Shown: positions 4,362 to 5,757 of the stretch, piece after piece
How the letters are laid out: the number at the start of each line of letters is the position of its first letter
Position numbering within the stretch: the stretch's first letter is position 1
Source: Planctomycetota bacterium
GTDB lineage: Bacteria; Planctomycetota; Phycisphaerae; WQYP01
Direction of reading: 5' to 3'
Assembly: GCA_021852225.1 (NCBI GenBank)
Contig: JAJZOA010000047.1
Location: forward strand, 1 to 5,757
Length of the DNA stretch: 5,757 nt
The notes under the pieces: generated by a model
Databases searched by the model: none
Told to the model about the DNA's origin: nothing
Seen by the model: the letters and a program-made list of their open reading frames with translations, nothing else
Translations under genes and position numbers: made by a program

Positions 4362-5756
4362 TTACGTCAACTTTTTGAGTAATAAATCAGTCGCGGCAGG
4401 AAGGTTCCTGCGGACAACCAATTCATCGATGGTTTCGACCGAGACAGCCGACGGGAACTCCTTAAGTCGCATCAATTCGGGGTTGTCTAGCGTGCCTGGC
4501 GTCAGCGGCCCGTGTAACCCGATTACCACTTTGCGGTCGGAGGGTGTGGTCGCCAAAATCGGGGCGACCGCGATGGGCAAGCCCGGGATTGACACCGGAG
4601 CATTCCGGGCGAGTTTCAGGCCGGTAACGTTTTGGCGCTCCAAGTCGCGAAATAGCAGTTCGGTTGAACGATCCAATCGGTCCGGCGAAACTGCAGGGAC
4701 ACCGCCGTCCAGAATGAAACGAAGCAGGCTGGCACCAACGTGCCGATCGAGGAGATCGTGCTCGAACTTGTTCCGGTAGCTACGCAGGCAGCGATAGCAG
4801 GATCGGTCACATTCGGCTGGACATTTTTGAAGAATATCAAGTGCCCTTTGGAAGACGGCGGGTCCGAGTTGTCCGACCCGTTGTGCAAACCCGGCACCGC
4901 CAGGAAGTGTGTCGTACAGGAAAATCTCCGCCTCACGGCCTTCCCTGCCCGCTTGCGTCAGGGCCGGCCGGTACTCCGCCTGCAACTCATTCGCCTCTAG
5001 TTCCAGGCGGAGGCAAGCTGCCTTCGTCAGCGCTTCGCTGATCGTTCGTAATGCAACGTGCGTTGCGAGCAAACCTGGCAGGAGCGTTAGTGGCGCATCG
5101 ATGTTAAAGGAAATCAGCAGCACGTCGCTAATGAAGTCCGTGCCGAGCACCAGTCCGCGCGTGGCACCTCCGCCGTGGCACTTCGGCTCATTCTGATCGG
5201 GAAAAGGCTTTTGATGGTCCGCACTGACGATTCCGTTTCGCAGTGCGGTAGGTTCAATGAGACCACATATGGTACAGTAAGTATAACCTTCTTCGCGTGG
5301 ACCCCGATTGGTCACGAGAAGGTGCTGCCTAGTGCTGTAAGCGCGCATATGGCTGTTCAGTCTGACCCACTTGGCCTCGTCCGGCGGCGTAGGCATCGTC
5401 AGTTTCGCGCGTGTTGCGTAACTAGGAACTGGCTGGTCATCCGGAGATGTCCCTTCCTTCTTGAATACGGGGTGTGCGAAACCAGGGGGTCGTAACCAAT
5501 AGGTAGCCGGGCCAAAGGTGCCGACACGGCCGCATGCTTTGCAATCCCTGAATTCACCGCGCTTACCCTCCGTGACCGGCGTGGTATGCGCGTAGTGGCA
5601 ATGAGAACACTCGTAGTAATAGCGCTTTGCACCCCAAGCACGGTATAGATCGCTGCGGATGGGCGAATAGATTGCCCCTGAGGTCCACAGTTTGCCGCCG
5701 ATCCATACCTCCTTACCCGGCGCGTATTGCGTGTCCGTATTACGAACCGCGACTGT
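4362..5756 (-). CDS. DUF1998-domain protein, C-terminal part of a probable DEAD/DEAH helicase (5' partial)
   Basis: The reverse frame is open from the right edge to a TAA at 4362-4364, giving 464 visible residues without a stop. The Met at 5396 is internal, because clear domain sequence continues upstream. Reading N to C: a Trp-Ile-Gly-Gly-Lys-Leu-Trp segment; a zinc-ribbon-like pair of Cys-x2-Cys (codons at 5607, 5598, 5541 and 5532); an Ala-Thr-Arg-Ala-Lys-Leu stretch; Cys-x2-Cys (5274, 5265) and a later Cys-His (5178); Leu-Gly-Thr-Asp-Phe; Asp-Thr-Leu-Pro-Gly-Gly-Ala-Gly; and the DUF1998 hallmark Cys-x3-Cys-x3-Cys-x2-Cys (4823 down to 4788) ending in Leu-Leu-Asp-Arg. A tail of about 113 residues follows, with no family I recognise. 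This arrangement resembles the end of very large DEAD/DEAH helicases, such as Druantia DruE-like proteins. DISARM DrmA/DrmB-type and MrfA-type repair helicases also carry DUF1998. Helicase motors are not in the visible part, so enzymatic activity is inferred. DUF1998 is well supported; a defence role is speculative. Confidence 0.78.
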   Translation of the reverse strand, partial: TVAVRNTDTQYAPGKEVWIGGKLWTSGAIYSPIRSDLYRAWGAKRYYYECSHCHYAHTTPVTEGKRGEFRDCKACGRVGTFGPATYWLRPPGFAHPVFKKEGTSPDDQPVPSYATRAKLTMPTPPDEAKWVRLNSHMRAYSTRQHLLVTNRGPREEGYTYCTICGLIEPTALRNGIVSADHQKPFPDQNEPKCHGGGATRGLVLGTDFISDVLLISFNIDAPLTLLPGLLATHVALRTISEALTKAACLRLELEANELQAEYRPALTQAGREGREAEIFLYDTLPGGAGFAQRVGQLGPAVFQRALDILQKCPAECDRSCYRCLRSYRNKFEHDLLDRHVGASLLRFILDGGVPAVSPDRLDRSTELLFRDLERQNVTGLKLARNAPVSIPGLPIAVAPILATTPSDRKVVIGLHGPLTPGTLDNPELMRLKEFPSAVSVETIDELVVRRNLPAATDLLLKKLT

Positions 5757-5757
5757 C

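Noticed and set aside
4362..4382. Partly palindromic stretch near the DUF1998 stop with a run of five T at 4372-4376, as a terminator for the + strand operon
   Set aside because: The stem is poor and interrupted, and the T run is short and separated from the hairpin at 4340-4358, so it does not meet the pattern of an intrinsic terminator.
4279..4779. A 166-codon open frame on the + strand
   Set aside because: It starts inside the large flavoprotein gene and runs antisense through the DUF1998 coding region. It has low-complexity Ser/Arg-rich sequence and no domain.

Overview
The window holds two unrelated blocks that converge near position 4340. It comes from a moderately GC-rich bacterium (mid-to-high 50s % G+C by eye). 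Genes are tightly packed, and one start can only be TTG or GTG. Nothing visible fixes the genus. Soil or host-associated Proteobacteria carry comparable hydroxyproline clusters, but that is only an analogy.

Left block (2-4315, + strand) is a compact catabolic operon, cut by the left edge. In order it contains: (1) the C-terminal part of an M24-family metallopeptidase (Xaa-Pro dipeptidase/creatinase fold); (2) a proline-racemase-superfamily enzyme with both catalytic cysteines, best read as 4-hydroxyproline 2-epimerase; (3) a DadA/DAO-like FAD subunit; (4) an 82-residue [2Fe-2S] ferredoxin-like subunit; (5) a FAD/NAD(P)-type oxidoreductase subunit with a C-terminal cysteine-rich [2Fe-2S] domain. 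Genes 3-5 have the three-part architecture of the LhpBEF-type D-hydroxyproline dehydrogenase, which is shared with HcnABC hydrogen cyanide synthase and opine oxidases. The epimerase next door favours hydroxyproline. The inferred route is: imino-dipeptides are cleaved by the peptidase, trans-4-hydroxy-L-proline is epimerised to cis-4-hydroxy-D-proline, and this is oxidised to pyrroline-4-hydroxy-2-carboxylate with electrons leaving through FAD and Fe-S centres. The later deaminase and semialdehyde dehydrogenase, a transporter and a regulator are not in the window. The genes are chained by overlaps: TTGA at 1665-1668, and two 8-nt overlaps at 2803-2810 and 3044-3051.

Right block (5756-4362, - strand) is one long open frame that runs off the right edge. 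It is the C-terminal 464 residues of a DUF1998-type protein with several cysteine pairs and the hallmark Cys cluster followed by a conserved Leu-Asp-Arg. Such regions are found at the end of large DEAD/DEAH helicases, including anti-phage ones (Druantia DruE-like, DISARM-related), and in repair helicases. Its N-terminal part and neighbours lie outside the window, so a defence role is a lead, not a conclusion.

No tRNA, rRNA, CRISPR array, insertion sequence or integrase was seen. The only non-coding stretches are 647-717 and 4316-4361; the second has a small imperfect hairpin between the convergent stops.
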